64,000 bases of DNA from Oenanthe sinensis (Eukaryota; Streptophyta; Magnoliopsida; Apiales; Apiaceae). The DNA lies in NCBI GenBank assembly GCA_028671895.1, contig CM053809.1:31037501-31101500 (forward strand), read 5' to 3'. Position numbers and translations under genes: made by a program. Shown here piece by piece: positions 40,447 to 51,828 of this stretch (positions within the stretch are counted from its first letter, which is position 1; each line of letters starts with the position of its first letter). Under the pieces are notes generated by a model. The model searched no databases and was not told the DNA's origin. It worked only from the letters and a program-made list of their open reading frames with translations.

Positions 40447-40569
40447 TCCAGTAATTTTTTTTTTTTTGACTAGTTTGGCTTATAACCTTACAAATGAGTA
40501 TCTGTTCTAAAGAAATTCTCGGGGTGAGCCAGGATCGAACCCAGGACCTGGGACGTGCTCCAGTAATTT
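40447..40569 (-). mobile_element. SINE copy with box A deleted
   Basis: The body 40458-40558 is nearly identical to the SINE at 1900-2038 but lacks about 38 bp that include box A, while keeping the extreme 5' end (AGCACG on the minus strand), box B and the A-tail. The 11-bp duplications tccagtaattt flank it (40447-40457, 40559-40569). Copy 1 has the empty site near 34770. Confidence 0.85.
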
Positions 40570-41256
40570 AATATATCATATGTATAACAATTAGTATGAC
40601 TTAATGAGACGGTGGCGAGCTTAAGCACCCCCAATATATAATTTAATCTATCATATGTATAACGGTTAGCATAAGAGTCGGGGTGGGTTTAAGCACCCCC
40701 AACGTATCTGCCCCTGATTTCTAGTAATATCAATCCTGTATTCCTGTAGTTGATGGCAATTTTTCCTTTCTTGATATTTGTATTTCTTACTTTAATAAAC
40801 TTTTTGCTTGTACAGAGAACTTTTGAAATTTGCAGAATGTGGCAAAGTCGAAACAAACAGTTTATCTTGTTAAATTTTATGAATTCCTGTTAGTAATTGC
40901 AGGTTAGGAAGAAAAATATTCAAGTAAATTGTAAGTGGCCAACAGGCTCGTAAAGATAAATAAAAACTTTTGTTTGAAACACAAGCTTTGGAAAGAAAAT
41001 ATAAATACTTGTAATTGTATGTTTCAAATTAGTCAACTTGGGAGCAAATATTGCAATCTAAATCCAAACAACAGAATTAAAACAGATTCCAAAGGCAGAT
41101 ACAACTTGTATTTGGAGTAAAAAACAGAATTCACCTAAAATAATAGCCATTAACAGCAAATATATATATATATATATATGTTAATCACTCTCAAACTAAG
41201 TTGATAAGTAGCCATCCAATTGGCCATAACTTGAAACTGCTATATCAACTCTGAGC

Positions 41257-42477
41257 TTAAGAACGATATGCTGACCCTGTTGAACTTCCTTCCCCTTTTC
41301 CAATGTTAGTTCTATTGAACTGACTTGAATTTGCAATGTTAGTTTCATGAGCTTGGTTATTATCTCTTGAAACTCTCACAAGTGCCAAATTTAATCCTCC
41401 ATCAACCCGAAAAGACCATAATTGCATTTCCATGCCAACTTGAAGCCCATTCCTGTATCTAATATCATTCCAAGGAGAGCTCAAAACATATGAAGAATTC
41501 GAATCCCATTTTCTGAACTTAATTTGTGTCATTTCAAGATTTGGCTCAATCAACGGAACCATGATTGGCACAAGATGTTTGCCATCGTAGTACTGACCCA
41601 AAATAATATTTTCTTCATCTGTAAGAAAATCTTCTCTAATTTGTTTCTTCGGAATTGAAAATCGATCCTGACCAGAGGCAAGATCGGTACGAAAAAGATG
41701 TTTCTGAATTACCAATTTAATGTCAGTACCCCTCATCTCTTGAATTCTATTCTTGAACTCTACTGGCAATGGTGATACATCATCAACTTCACCTTTCGCC
41801 ACAAATTTATTTCGCACCTTCTCCTTCTTTTTCTTCTTCTCAAGATACCCAAAATCTTGATAGTCTTCCCACGAATCAAAGTTCTTTCTTGTATTTCGCA
41901 GCTTCCACTTCCCCTTCTTTCTCTTCTTCTCAAAATACTCAAAATCTTGATCGTCTTCACACGAATCAAAGTACTTTCTTGACCTTTTCCTCTCCCTTCT
42001 ACCATCAAACACTTCTTCACAAACTCGATCAGACTTCTTGTTCAGAGAATACCAATCAAAATCTTTCCACTTCACCACTTTCTTGTCCCCCAAGTAATCA
42101 GGATCAACCACTGATCTCTTACTCTTCAACTTGCAGAACCTAGCCGACGAAGACTCTCCTCTGTTCGTCTTTGATCCCTTAAACAAGTCTTCTCGAGAGA
42201 TGCAAGAAACGGAACCAACCAAGATTGCATCCTTAGAAACCAAACCACCGTCTTCTTGAATTGGCTTCTTCCCCCAAGATTTATCATAAATTTCATCTGG
42301 AGCAAAACAAGTAACAGAATTAACGTCGTAATTGTTTGTAGCTTCTTGGGATTTTTCTTGATAGAGCAAGTCTCTAGCAACACTGCATACTAGCACCAAC
42401 TTCTCAAATTCACTCAACCCTTCCGGGCTCTCTTTCATATCTTCCTGTGTCAAAAGCCTCCAGGATTTATTCGTCAT
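41257..42477 (-). CDS. B3 domain-containing protein (DUF313 type)
   Basis: A single-exon frame of 406 residues. The C-terminal part, about 238-370, fits the plant B3/DUF313 domain: LPVEFKNRIQEMRGTDIKL, then LVIQKHLFRTD, DFLTDEE, a PLIEP turn, and the characteristic WNDI...GLQVGMEMQLWSFRV...LALV. Such proteins are nuclear and presumed DNA-binding; their targets are mostly unknown. The middle is very basic and holds an imperfect duplicated block, RKYFDSCEDDQDFEYFEK (168-185) and RKNFDSWEDYQDFGYLEK (198-215), 30 residues apart. A CT-rich (GA-rich on plus) leader lies at 42499-42545. A truncated sister copy survives at 36457-36573. The start is the first ATG of the frame and is supported by identity to the sister copy through it. 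Confidence 0.82.
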   Translation of the reverse strand: MTNKSWRLLTQEDMKESPEGLSEFEKLVLVCSVARDLLYQEKSQEATNNYDVNSVTCFAPDEIYDKSWGKKPIQEDGGLVSKDAILVGSVSCISREDLFKGSKTNRGESSSARFCKLKSKRSVVDPDYLGDKKVVKWKDFDWYSLNKKSDRVCEEVFDGRRERKRSRKYFDSCEDDQDFEYFEKKRKKGKWKLRNTRKNFDSWEDYQDFGYLEKKKKKEKVRNKFVAKGEVDDVSPLPVEFKNRIQEMRGTDIKLVIQKHLFRTDLASGQDRFSIPKKQIREDFLTDEENIILGQYYDGKHLVPIMVPLIEPNLEMTQIKFRKWDSNSSYVLSSPWNDIRYRNGLQVGMEMQLWSFRVDGGLNLALVRVSRDNNQAHETNIANSSQFNRTNIGKGEGSSTGSAYRS

Positions 42478-42769
42478 CGTATATGATTATGGAAAGCAAG
42501 CAGAGAGTCAGAGAGAGAGAGGGAGAGACTGAGAGAGAGAGAGAGAAGGGTTATGGAAAGAGATGGCTTAATGCGTGTTAAATAGCAGTAGAGTCTAGAG
42601 ATTCTGGATTATGAATCCAAACACGTATAGGAATTAGATTTTGAGTTAACAGGATTCGAATATGTTGAGGAAAACATGGTAGTAAGTACATGAGTTGTAC
42701 TTAAACAAGGGTTTAAGACTGATTTAATCAAGTGTTCTCCGTCTCCGAGGTGTGTGAAGTTATAGATGA

Positions 42770-43627
42770 GTTAAGGCTAGGGAGCAAACTTCGGTTCGAT
42801 TTTTGGATAAAATTGGAACCGAAATTGTATATTTTCGGTTTTTAAAATCGATAACCGAAACCGTAACTGTAACCGAACCGTCGGTTTCGGTTTTAAAAAT
42901 TCCGGTTCTTTTTTTATCGGATCCGTTTCGGTTTTAAAACCGCTTAAATAAAAAAGATATATTATAAATTCAAATAAATTAATATAAAAAGATTAGACAA
43001 ATTAAGCTCTAATAAATTTAGAAAGTAAAAAAATTGTTTATATAAAGTTATTGATGACAAATGACGAGCAAGTTTTCACATGTTAATAATACAAGAACAT
43101 GCAATGTAAATCTGCAAAATTGATGGTGAGAAAGTTCTAATCAAACGTTGTATAGGTCAGACTACCAGTAAATGATTAAATGAAAAAGTTAAATGTAGTC
43201 ATGTAAAGAGAAATATGGCTATTATTTAAATCAGAAAGGATAATCATCACTCAAAACAGTCACTGAGCGGCATCTTTTTGGAGTCGTAAAAATTACAAAT
43301 TTAATATTTCATTCATAACGAGTCAAAAACTACTCAGTTATGTACTACAAAACTGTATGTTTAATCCAGAAAAATTATAGAAAATAGTAGTATCAGTCCA
43401 AGATATTAGATCCAAAGTAATTTATTTAAATAAATAAATATATATTAATTTAAAAATTATATATAATAAATTTATTTATTTTAATAATTATTTCGGTTCA
43501 GTTCAGTTTTCACCTAAAACCGGAACCGGAACCGGAACCGATCGAACGGTTCGGTTTTTAATTTTTCAATTTCCATTTCGATTTTTAACGGATCGGTTTT
43601 GATTTTTTGCTCAACCCTAATTAAGAC
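42770..43627. mobile_element. hAT-like non-autonomous element in copy 2
   Basis: The element 42778-43619 begins TAGGGAGCAAAC and ends GCTCAACCCTA, an imperfect inverted pair. It is flanked by 8-bp near-identical duplications gttaaggc / attaagac. Copy 1 has the empty site gagttaagactg (near 36855). The arms are made of 'ccggaaccgg' and 'cggttcgg' strings and the core is AT-rich. Confidence 0.75.
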
Positions 43628-43941
43628 CCTATAATAAGTCCGTAAGTAGGGGTAAATTGGGTAGTTAAATTCCTAATTACCAAACTGTCCTTCAACGACT
43701 AAGAAAATTTTGTACACTTTCGAAACTGGTTATTTTCGAAATTATTTAATTTTGTTCTAGTTTTAAGAATGTTCAAAATTAGTTTTACGTCAAAAAAAAA
43801 AAGAATGTTCAAAATTAGTAGAATTATTCCATAAAATAACTAAATTTTTTTAAAATAAAATATTAAAATAATAGTGTGTTCCACAATTTTTTGGTAAACA
43901 AAAAATAGTGGCAAACACCTTCATACATTAATAAAAGTATA

Positions 43942-44947
43942 CTAGTTTATAAGTTGTGCAAAACATAAGTTACATTATTAAATTATATATTAATTATTTT
44001 ATATGATTTAAATAATTAATTTAATATAGTAATTTATTTTATTATTAATTTTTATATGTTATTTATATATTATTATGATATATTGATTTTTTTAATTTTA
44101 ATATTCACGAGATATAATTAATAGGTTATAATTTTAAATAAATTTAAAAACGGTGATGAAATTGAGTTAAATGTTAATATAACTATATTACATAAAAATT
44201 ATATTATAATATTATTCCTAAAATAAAAATTATATTCTATAATTTAAATATAAAATAATTTACCTGTAAACAGTTGTATAAAAAAATATTACACCATTGA
44301 TAACATTGTATGTATAATATATAGTATAGATAAATTATTTTATATAATTTAAATATTTAATTTAATGTGGTGATTTATTTATTTTATTATTAAGAAAGAA
44401 GATTGTAACATTATTTTTAATAAAGAAAATATATATTATTATTTAAATATAATATAATATTACACGTGAGCAGTTGTATAAAAAGATTACTAAATAGAGT
44501 TGTATTTATAATATATAGTATAAATTAAAAGAATTATTTTATATGGGTTAAATATTTAATTTAATATGATAATTTATTTTATTTTATTATTCAGAAAGAG
44601 AAATTCACTTATGATAAAGTTGTATGTATAATATGTCAATCTAATCCAAGTTGTATGTATAATATATTTATTTGATAAGGTATTTTCTAATAAAAATTTA
44701 ATTGAAAAGTGTGTTTGAAATTGAATAGAAGAAATATAGTATATATATTATTTTAATATTCAAAAAATTTAATTATAAAATTATAATTTTAAATAAATTA
44801 AAGTGTTTGAATAATAATAAAATTAAAACAGGTTAATTAGTTGATTATGAGTGCAACTCAATATTTTAATTTAAATTAATTAAAAAAGTGTATTTGGAGT
44901 TGAGTATCCGACTCATCAAACATTCGTTTTTAATAATATAATATAGA
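43942..44947 (-). mobile_element. Helitron-like element, 1006 bp, opposite orientation
   Basis: On the minus strand it starts TCTATATTATATTATTAAA (from 44947) and ends TTGCACAACTTATAAACTAG (at 43942), inserted between A and T without target duplication. These ends match the Helitron-like element at 33838-34691. Copy 1 lacks it at the corresponding place (about 37185). It is AT-rich and non-coding. Confidence 0.7.
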
Positions 44948-44985
44948 TACGGTTGTTAGAATTCTTAAATTCGACATCTAAATGA

Positions 44986-46316
44986 ATTCTATATTTTAAT
45001 TTTTGGCCATATTTTCTTTTTTGTAAGCATAGCTATACAATAATAATTACATCACTCGTTCATCAATTTGTTGATACAATTTACATCCCATACAAAATAC
45101 TTGGGCTACAAACTACCTGCAGTACTAATTTACTAGGCCCAGACGAATAAGCTACAAATAATTATTTAAATTGGATTTTTTATTTTGTTAATATTTTACA
45201 ACTAATAATATGATTGAATAAGTTAAGTGATAAAAATTTATTATCTGTCATCTCATTTTCTAAATTCAATATTTGCTACTCAAAATTTATTAAAATAAAT
45301 ACTAATTTATAAAATTGTAAATCTGCTTATTCTTAATAATAATAACAATTATAATAATAAATATTAGTACATTAATATGATTCAAATTCTAAATCTCTAT
45401 TTAGATCTATATAAATATTAAATATTAATATATTATTATAAACATTGAAATCTAAAAAAATATTAATATTATTGGCCCATAAATATTAAACTTAAATATG
45501 TTACTATGAAATCCGTAACAATTGATAACTTTTTAGATATTTTTTTATATTTATTATATACAAGATATAAATATCATATTTGTATCTGTAATGTCATTTT
45601 TACAGTTATTATATATAAAATGTACACATATATGTGTGTGTGTGTGTGTCTGTGTAACATTTAAGGTGAAAATTTTTTAAACTGAATTTTTTTTAATGTG
45701 AAAGTCCTGAATTTTTTTATTAAATTCTGGAGAATTATTTTAAAATTTGGAAACAGATAGTACTAAACCATAATTTTATTAGTAACATTATCATAAAAAG
45801 TTTAATTGAACCTTTTTTTCAAGAATTTAGTGAAATTTTTTATGGTTACCATATTAAAAACATTTCTGTTGAATGTTAGCACATAGGATAAAATTTAAAT
45901 AATATATATATATATATCATTAAATAAAATAAAACTTAAATTATAGTTCTTTGATTGATTGAGTAATTAGTTGAACTCGAACTCTAAACCAACAAAAATA
46001 TATATATTTGTACTCTAAAATGAAGTTTAGAAGTATAAAAAATACAAAATTTTAAATTTAAATCATGGATATTATGAAAAATACATTATTAGACTAGTTC
46101 AATTCAATACATACTGAGCAACGCCAAGTCAAAAGTTGTAATGAATAAAAGAAATTTCTTGGATGAGGCGTTGATTAGGGAGATACATACAATTTCAACA
46201 CTCATCTCTCAAATACTCCCCATAAAAACATAACACACACTCACACACTCACACACACATTAATTTTGTATCTCTTATTTATACACACAGTCCATAGTAA
46301 ATTAGTAATCAGAGCC
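44986..46316. other. AT-rich upstream region of calmodulin-like gene
   Basis: No gene seen. A tgtg run lies at about 45632-45652, and a CA-rich microsatellite (about 46230-46258) sits within the likely leader of the calmodulin-like gene. Confidence 0.6.
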
Positions 46317-46787
46317 ATGAGCAGTTTAGCCGATGAACAAATATCCGATCTCCGGCAAATATTCCGATCATTCGACCTGAACAACGACGGCAGTTTAACC
46401 CAACCCGAGCTCGAGTCACTACTCCGATCACTGGGTCTGAACCCGAGTCAAACTCAACTCGAAACGATCACACAAAAAGCGGATACAAACAACAACGGTT
46501 TGATCGAGTTCTCAGAGTTTGTAGGTCTAGTGGCACCGGAGCTAGCCAAGTGTCCGTACAGTGAGAAGCAGATGCGGGCGATATTCAGGATGTTTGATCG
46601 GGACGGAAATGGGTTTATAACGGCGAACGAGTTGACTCATTCGATGGCGAAACTGGGTCATAAGTTGAGTGGGGAGGAGTTGAGGGGGATGATAAAAGAA
46701 GCTGATTCTGACGGAGATGGTGAGATTAGTTTTGATGAGTTTTGTGTGGCTTTGACTTGTGCTGCTTTTTATAACTCTTGGTCGTGA
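46317..46787 (+). CDS. Calmodulin-like protein with four EF-hands (CML15-18 type)
   Basis: A single-exon gene encoding 156 residues. Four EF-hand loops are visible: DLNNDGSLTQPE (20-31), DTNNNGLIEFSE (56-67), DRDGNGFITANE (94-105) and DSDGDGEISFDE (130-141). All have acidic residues at loop positions 1 and 12 and Gly at position 6, so all four should bind calcium. The linker and the ending AAFYNSWS resemble the Arabidopsis CML15/16/17/18 group. These are calcium sensors that change partner proteins on binding. An in-frame ATG 51 bp upstream exists (46266), but the residues it would add (MYLLFIHTVHSKL...) do not fit the family, so I start at MSSLADEQ. Confidence 0.93.
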   Translation: MSSLADEQISDLRQIFRSFDLNNDGSLTQPELESLLRSLGLNPSQTQLETITQKADTNNNGLIEFSEFVGLVAPELAKCPYSEKQMRAIFRMFDRDGNGFITANELTHSMAKLGHKLSGEELRGMIKEADSDGDGEISFDEFCVALTCAAFYNSWS

Positions 46788-47222
46788 AATCCCACATATA
46801 CATGGACACATAGTACAAGATTCCTATTAGCTAAATGTGCCTTTTTTAATGTGGTTTGTTGTTCATTTTTTTCATTTTAATGTCCCAACCAACTTACAAG
46901 TGTACAAGACAAATATGAATAATACTCCTGTTTGAATATTTTAGATTTCATAGTTCAAGTATGGCTTTTTTGAGTGGTGCTGTAATAAAGCAAAAAAATT
47001 TATAATTATGGCAACGAAGTGTGTGCAATATTTTGAGGGATTTTATTACATATAAGTTATATAATCAAATTATTAATTAAAATATCAAAAGAAAATATAA
47101 TTTTACATACATAAGCAAGGGATCCAATGTCAAATAATCAAGGAACTTCAAGTATTTATTATTTTCAACTTATCATCAATCTCCACGAATCCATGAGAGT
47201 ATATATAGTTACATTTTCATGA

Positions 47223-50200
47223 TCAACATCCTCCTCCTTGTGATCTCGGTGGAGGATCATCATGAGACATTGCCATAATTAAATGATTTCGATATCTGGA
47301 GATAGCAGATGAGCATTCGGAACAGACTAGTGCAAGTAGAGTAAAGAACGCAGTGATTATGAATAGGCCATAAAAGTTTTCTGATGTCAAACTTGGAACT
47401 GGTTGAGCTACATTTTCAGCGTCATATTGTGACTGTGAGTCAGGTCCCACTCCCACCTCGAAATATTTCTTTTCGAGCTGTTGCATTGTTCCTGTTTCTC
47501 TTAAACGTAGTATTGACTTTGAGATGGGCTTAGACAACGGAGATCCAGTTGGAAATGCCTATAATAATATATATATAATTGATAATAACACAAGAAGCTA
47601 TCAGTTTTGTTACACAAGTCGTCAATTTGACAATGTAGAGGAGATATGCAGGAGACTTACAAATCCAAATCCACCGGTATTATAAATAATTCCGGCCATC
47701 TGGTATTTATGACCGTATTTGTGAAGGAATATTTTGACGTAAGGAATCTCATCAAAAATTGCGTCAACCCCTCCATTTTTGCATCCGAGAGAAAGGGCCT
47801 TACTATAAGCTTCACTATTTGGATAACTGTGGCATTCACTTATGTTCAGTTTCAACCAATTGATGAGCATCTCTTTCACAAACGAATCGTCATGATAACC
47901 TGTGCAAGCAGAAGCAGGGACCGAAGGTCTCAGCTGATTCACCGTTAATATTGAGGATAGATTTGCTGTGTAACTTTGCATTAGTATGTATGTCATGAAC
48001 AGCCAAATCACCAGCACAACTCTTGCCCACTTGTTTCCCACCATGTTTCCTGCTCGCGAAATGTGGAATATAAATAAACATGTCTGTGCAGTGAGCCGAT
48101 TTGCATGTACAAAAATAAAACTTACTTTCAGGAAAGGCTAGAGCTGCCAACGGAAACAGGACTAGCATGCCAAGTTGCCGTTGGGGATTTACGTGACGCT
48201 CCAACATACGGAGTATGAGTCCGATGAAGATAGTGGCCACAAAAATCGTGAGCCAGAGATCCCAACTTAACGGCTTCAGGAATATCCACATGTTATTCTG
48301 CGTGGATCCACTTCTTACCACCATTACTACACCAGAGTCTGTGTACGGAAGTGAAAAGTCAACGGTTGCTTCTCGAAGAGCCCATATCGTTACATCCCCC
48401 ACGACTGCCTCATAATCTGGATTCTATGTAAATACATAAATTTGAATGATATTGCAAGTTTACCAATTAATGTATCATGACTGCAGGATATGCAAGGTTC
48501 AATATAGGGATAAATGAAATATTACTCTTGCCTGCTAACCTTAGTGTCATTTAGCTTGTTGACTAGATCATTGTATGTTCCATTCATTTCACCTTTGTCA
48601 TTGACGAAAGGAATGAATTCAGCTTCAAGCTTGAATGGTAATGAATCCAAAGCAGCGTTGAAAACATCTATGCTAAATCCAGTGACATTATATTTCTTGG
48701 TGTCGCCAATTTTTTGAACATTTACAAATTCATTGAAACCTGTATTTACTGGTACCCCTACCCTTAGCTTCAGGCCCATTCCTGGCACGTCCCATCCTTT
48801 GGGCTTCTCTGTAGAGTCTCCAGGCCATATGATTGGTTTGAGAATAATATCAGCTTGTTTTGAATAATCTACTCCATGATCTTCCTCAGCTGCACTCACT
48901 ATTTTGCGACTGAAACCTCTTCCTTTTGTCCAGTATCCAACAGTTCTATCACCGCTTAAACCATTTCCAGCTATGTTGATTATTTCAAAACTCGTTGGTT
49001 CTATTTGTCCATGATTCAACTTGAATTCTCCGCTTAAGCCGAGGAATCTGGTTTCCAAGATTTCTTTAAGAAGTCTTGGCCCTGCCTCTGAGGTTCTCAA
49101 ATCTGTGATGACACTGCTTGATGCATTTAGTTTCTCATAGCTCCTCTTCACTTCTGGGAATTGTATCTTCTCCCCTGCTGTGGCTAATGCCCAAACTGTG
49201 TCGTACGCCCGCAAACAAAACATATTAAAATCGCTTCTAATATTTTCAGTGTAACTTGGTGGTTGTTGCATTAATAGAAAGTTATTCCACCTGGTATTTA
49301 GATTTTCTATAATTTTTGAATTAGGTATGTAAGGCCTTACGCCTAGAACACCTTCCATTGACTCAATAGTAGTAGCGTTTAAGGAGCTTAGCGAACTGGA
49401 TAAAGCACTAGTGATGATCCATGCTGTTTCTTTGCTCATCATTCCCACCTCATTTGCAACAGAAAACAGGCGAGAAGCGAGGTCAGGAGAAGCCACGTGA
49501 ACGAGAAATACCCGAGTTTGCATATTCCTCAAGTGGAATAGCTCTTGATTTATATGATCAGATAGACTATCAGAAGACGAGATTGCAATTACATATGAAA
49601 GTTGAATACTTGATTTCTGAAAGGTTTCTATTAAGGAGGGGATGAAACTGTTGTCAGAATCTTCTTCAGTTTCATCTTGATATATCACTACAATCTCATG
49701 CCATCCAAATTGTTGGACAAGAGAAGTGATGCATTCCAGTTGAGAGGAATCAGGCAGTGTGGTCTGTATGAAATACGGTGTCTGTGAAGGCCAGTGCGAT
49801 GAGCTTGTCATAGAAAATGAGATGACTGGCACCTGAGATCCCTCTCCGATTTCTGCAACAAATCTAGCTTCTTTGGAGTATTGTGGCCCGATGATTGCAG
49901 CAACTTGGTCCTCATTGATCATCTTCAAAGCTACACCAACGAATTAATTAGTGAGATAAATGACCATGTGTCCGTGTTGTGTCAGTAATAAAACCACCTA
50001 CTTATAAATTAATTAATGACTCGTCTCACCTGCTGAAGCCGCGGTAAGAATACTATTGGAATTTTTGAAGTGTAAAGCCAGTCTTGTAGTGTGATGTTGA
50101 TTTTTTGAGTAGAAATCTGATAGCGCCACGGACATGCAAAAATTGGCCATCAAACCAGCGGAAGAACTGAAATCAAGAATTAAGCCAACATTAATTTGAT

Positions 50201-50303
50201 TCTTGGAGTCCATAGTCGTAGTTGTTTCGTTTTTGGCAGAAACTAAGAGGAGAATAATAGTAATATTGATGAGCAGAAGACAGTGTAACAAGTTGAACCC
50301 CAT
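47223..50303 (-). CDS. Glutamate receptor-like cation channel
   Basis: Five exons on the minus strand, 50303-50030, 49930-48540, 48423-48126, 48049-47661 and 47558-47223, give 895 residues, normal for plant GLRs. It has an N-terminal signal peptide (1-23), then the amino-terminal ligand-sensing domain (about 36-430) and ligand-binding lobe S1 (from GLKLRVGVPVNTGF). Membrane helix M1 is at about 608-628 (LWLTIFVATIFIGLILRML), the pore loop at 637-653 (QLGMLVLFPLAALAFPE) and M3 at 661-691 with the gating motif SYTANLSSILTV. Lobe S2 and M4 (846-864) follow, then a short cytosolic tail. Plant GLRs are ligand-gated calcium-permeable channels in plasma or inner membranes. The pore loop is shorter than in Arabidopsis GLR2 members, having no Phe-rich filter segment, but such short forms are known in other plants. 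Exon phases close without a gap. Confidence 0.93.
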
Positions 50304-50343
50304 TACAGCCCAGTAATTTGTATGAACAAAGATTGTGATATAT

Positions 50344-50358
50344 TTATTTATATATAGG
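50344..50358 (-). promoter_or_regulatory. TATA box of glutamate receptor-like gene
   Basis: The minus strand reads ctatatataaataaa about 45 bp before the ATG, implying a very short 5' leader. Confidence 0.55.
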
Positions 50359-50754
50359 GGGTCAAGAATCGAAGTATAAGTGTAATTTGTACAGGTGAAT
50401 TGTAGATGTCATTCTTGATCCTTGCAAGAAACATATACAAGTACTCATATAGAAATAGGAATGACGACGAACTTACAGCTGACTTTGTTAATTTCCAGGA
50501 AGATGTTATTCATAACATTCTGGAATTATTTAAGCAGCTCCTGTAATTTTAATACATGCAATGTAGACTATTATTCCCCCAATATACACACATAAATTTC
50601 AACTTAACTAGAATAATGTTGCTGTAATTATCATCCACATTTTCAAAGCAATTTCACTAGGACGTATTATCATCAGAGGTGACCAGGTGGCTTACTGCAT
50701 GGACATTTATTCCCAAGAGGACTCCTTAAAATGTTGCCCCTCTTTATAATTTTA

Positions 50755-50805
<51 letters not shown>

Positions 50806-51828
50806 ACTGAATTATTCCCTTCTTTCTTAATTTTTGTCAATTTGACCTGTCAATATTTTGGAAAAAATTAATATTTATATATAATATTTTTGAAACTTTT
50901 TTTTTTTGTAAATATAAAAACAATACATTTTTATATTTCCTAAAATGCATGAAAAAGTAATTACAAAAGAATTATAGGACGGAAAAATATATTTAAATAT
51001 TTATTTTGGTGGTATAATTTGTATCTATCTTCACTTGTGTTGGGATAGGGCGCTTGTCACATGAGCATCAATAGTCACGCCACATGCCAGGAAATTAAGA
51101 ACATAAATCAGGTAGCCTAAACGAGATGTCCGTCAAATAAGAACATCGATGCCGTGTGGTCATTTAGTTGGGTATGACTTTTCAATAATTGGCATACCAT
51201 TTTACTAACTTTTTTATGATTATATTTAGGTTAATATTAATCAAGAATAATAATTATTAGGCTAAAATCTATATAAATATTATAATTTATAAATATTTAA
51301 ACTATTAAGTTAAAATAAAATATTTATTTATAAACTTTTAGTTATAAAATTTAAAATTTAATTAATATTTTTTATATTTTAAAATTTATATTTAATTATA
51401 AATGACATGCCAATTGGGCATACTTTTTGACAAAAAACATGCATACAGGTACCCTAGTTGGGGAGCTGTCATAACATACAGGTTGGTACTTGTGTTGTGA
51501 ATATAAACTACAAAGTAACCGGTTAATTAAAGTTTGTTAATTAAAATTGTGTTAAATTGATAAAAGTATTTTGTTTGGCTAAATAAAAAGGGATTAAATA
51601 GACATGTTATAATATATATTTTTCCATTTCTAATATAGTTATTTTTTATTTTAAATATTTAATATGATTAAATTAAAATAATATGATTATAAAAAATCTA
51701 ATATAAATATGATTTAATTTAGTAAATAAAATAAAGTTGACCAAGCTCGAACAGATTAGTTATCGAGACGAGAGAGAGAGAGGAGAGAGACGAGGGTTTG
51801 CTAAGCACAGAGATAGCAAACAGACGGT
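50359..51828. other. Divergent intergenic region
   Basis: This lies between the oppositely directed glutamate receptor-like and DUF1664 genes and so carries both promoters. It holds a TA microsatellite at about 50760-50792 followed by a short TGTA run. A GA-rich tract (51768-51790) sits in the likely leader of the DUF1664 gene. No coding sequence seen. Confidence 0.6.

Larger units (their letters stand above)
39428..44985. repeat. Segmental duplication, copy 2
   Basis: Direct-orientation partner of 23243-37995. It starts gcaagtaaaa directly next to a LINE fragment and runs to about 44985 (aaattcgacatcta). It keeps the intact B3-domain gene. Its own private insertions are a 0.47 kb block at about 39800-40272, a SINE at 40458-40558, an hAT-like element at 42778-43619 and a Helitron-like element at 43942-44947. 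Confidence 0.85.

Noticed and set aside
46266..46316. An upstream in-frame start for the calmodulin-like protein.
   Set aside because: The extra residues do not resemble the family, and MSSLADEQ is the usual kind of N-terminus.
49421..49645. A plus-strand frame inside the glutamate receptor-like gene, and similar opposite-strand frames in the heat-shock factor and calmodulin-like genes.
   Set aside because: They are shadows of strongly coding exons on the other strand, without domains or splice support.
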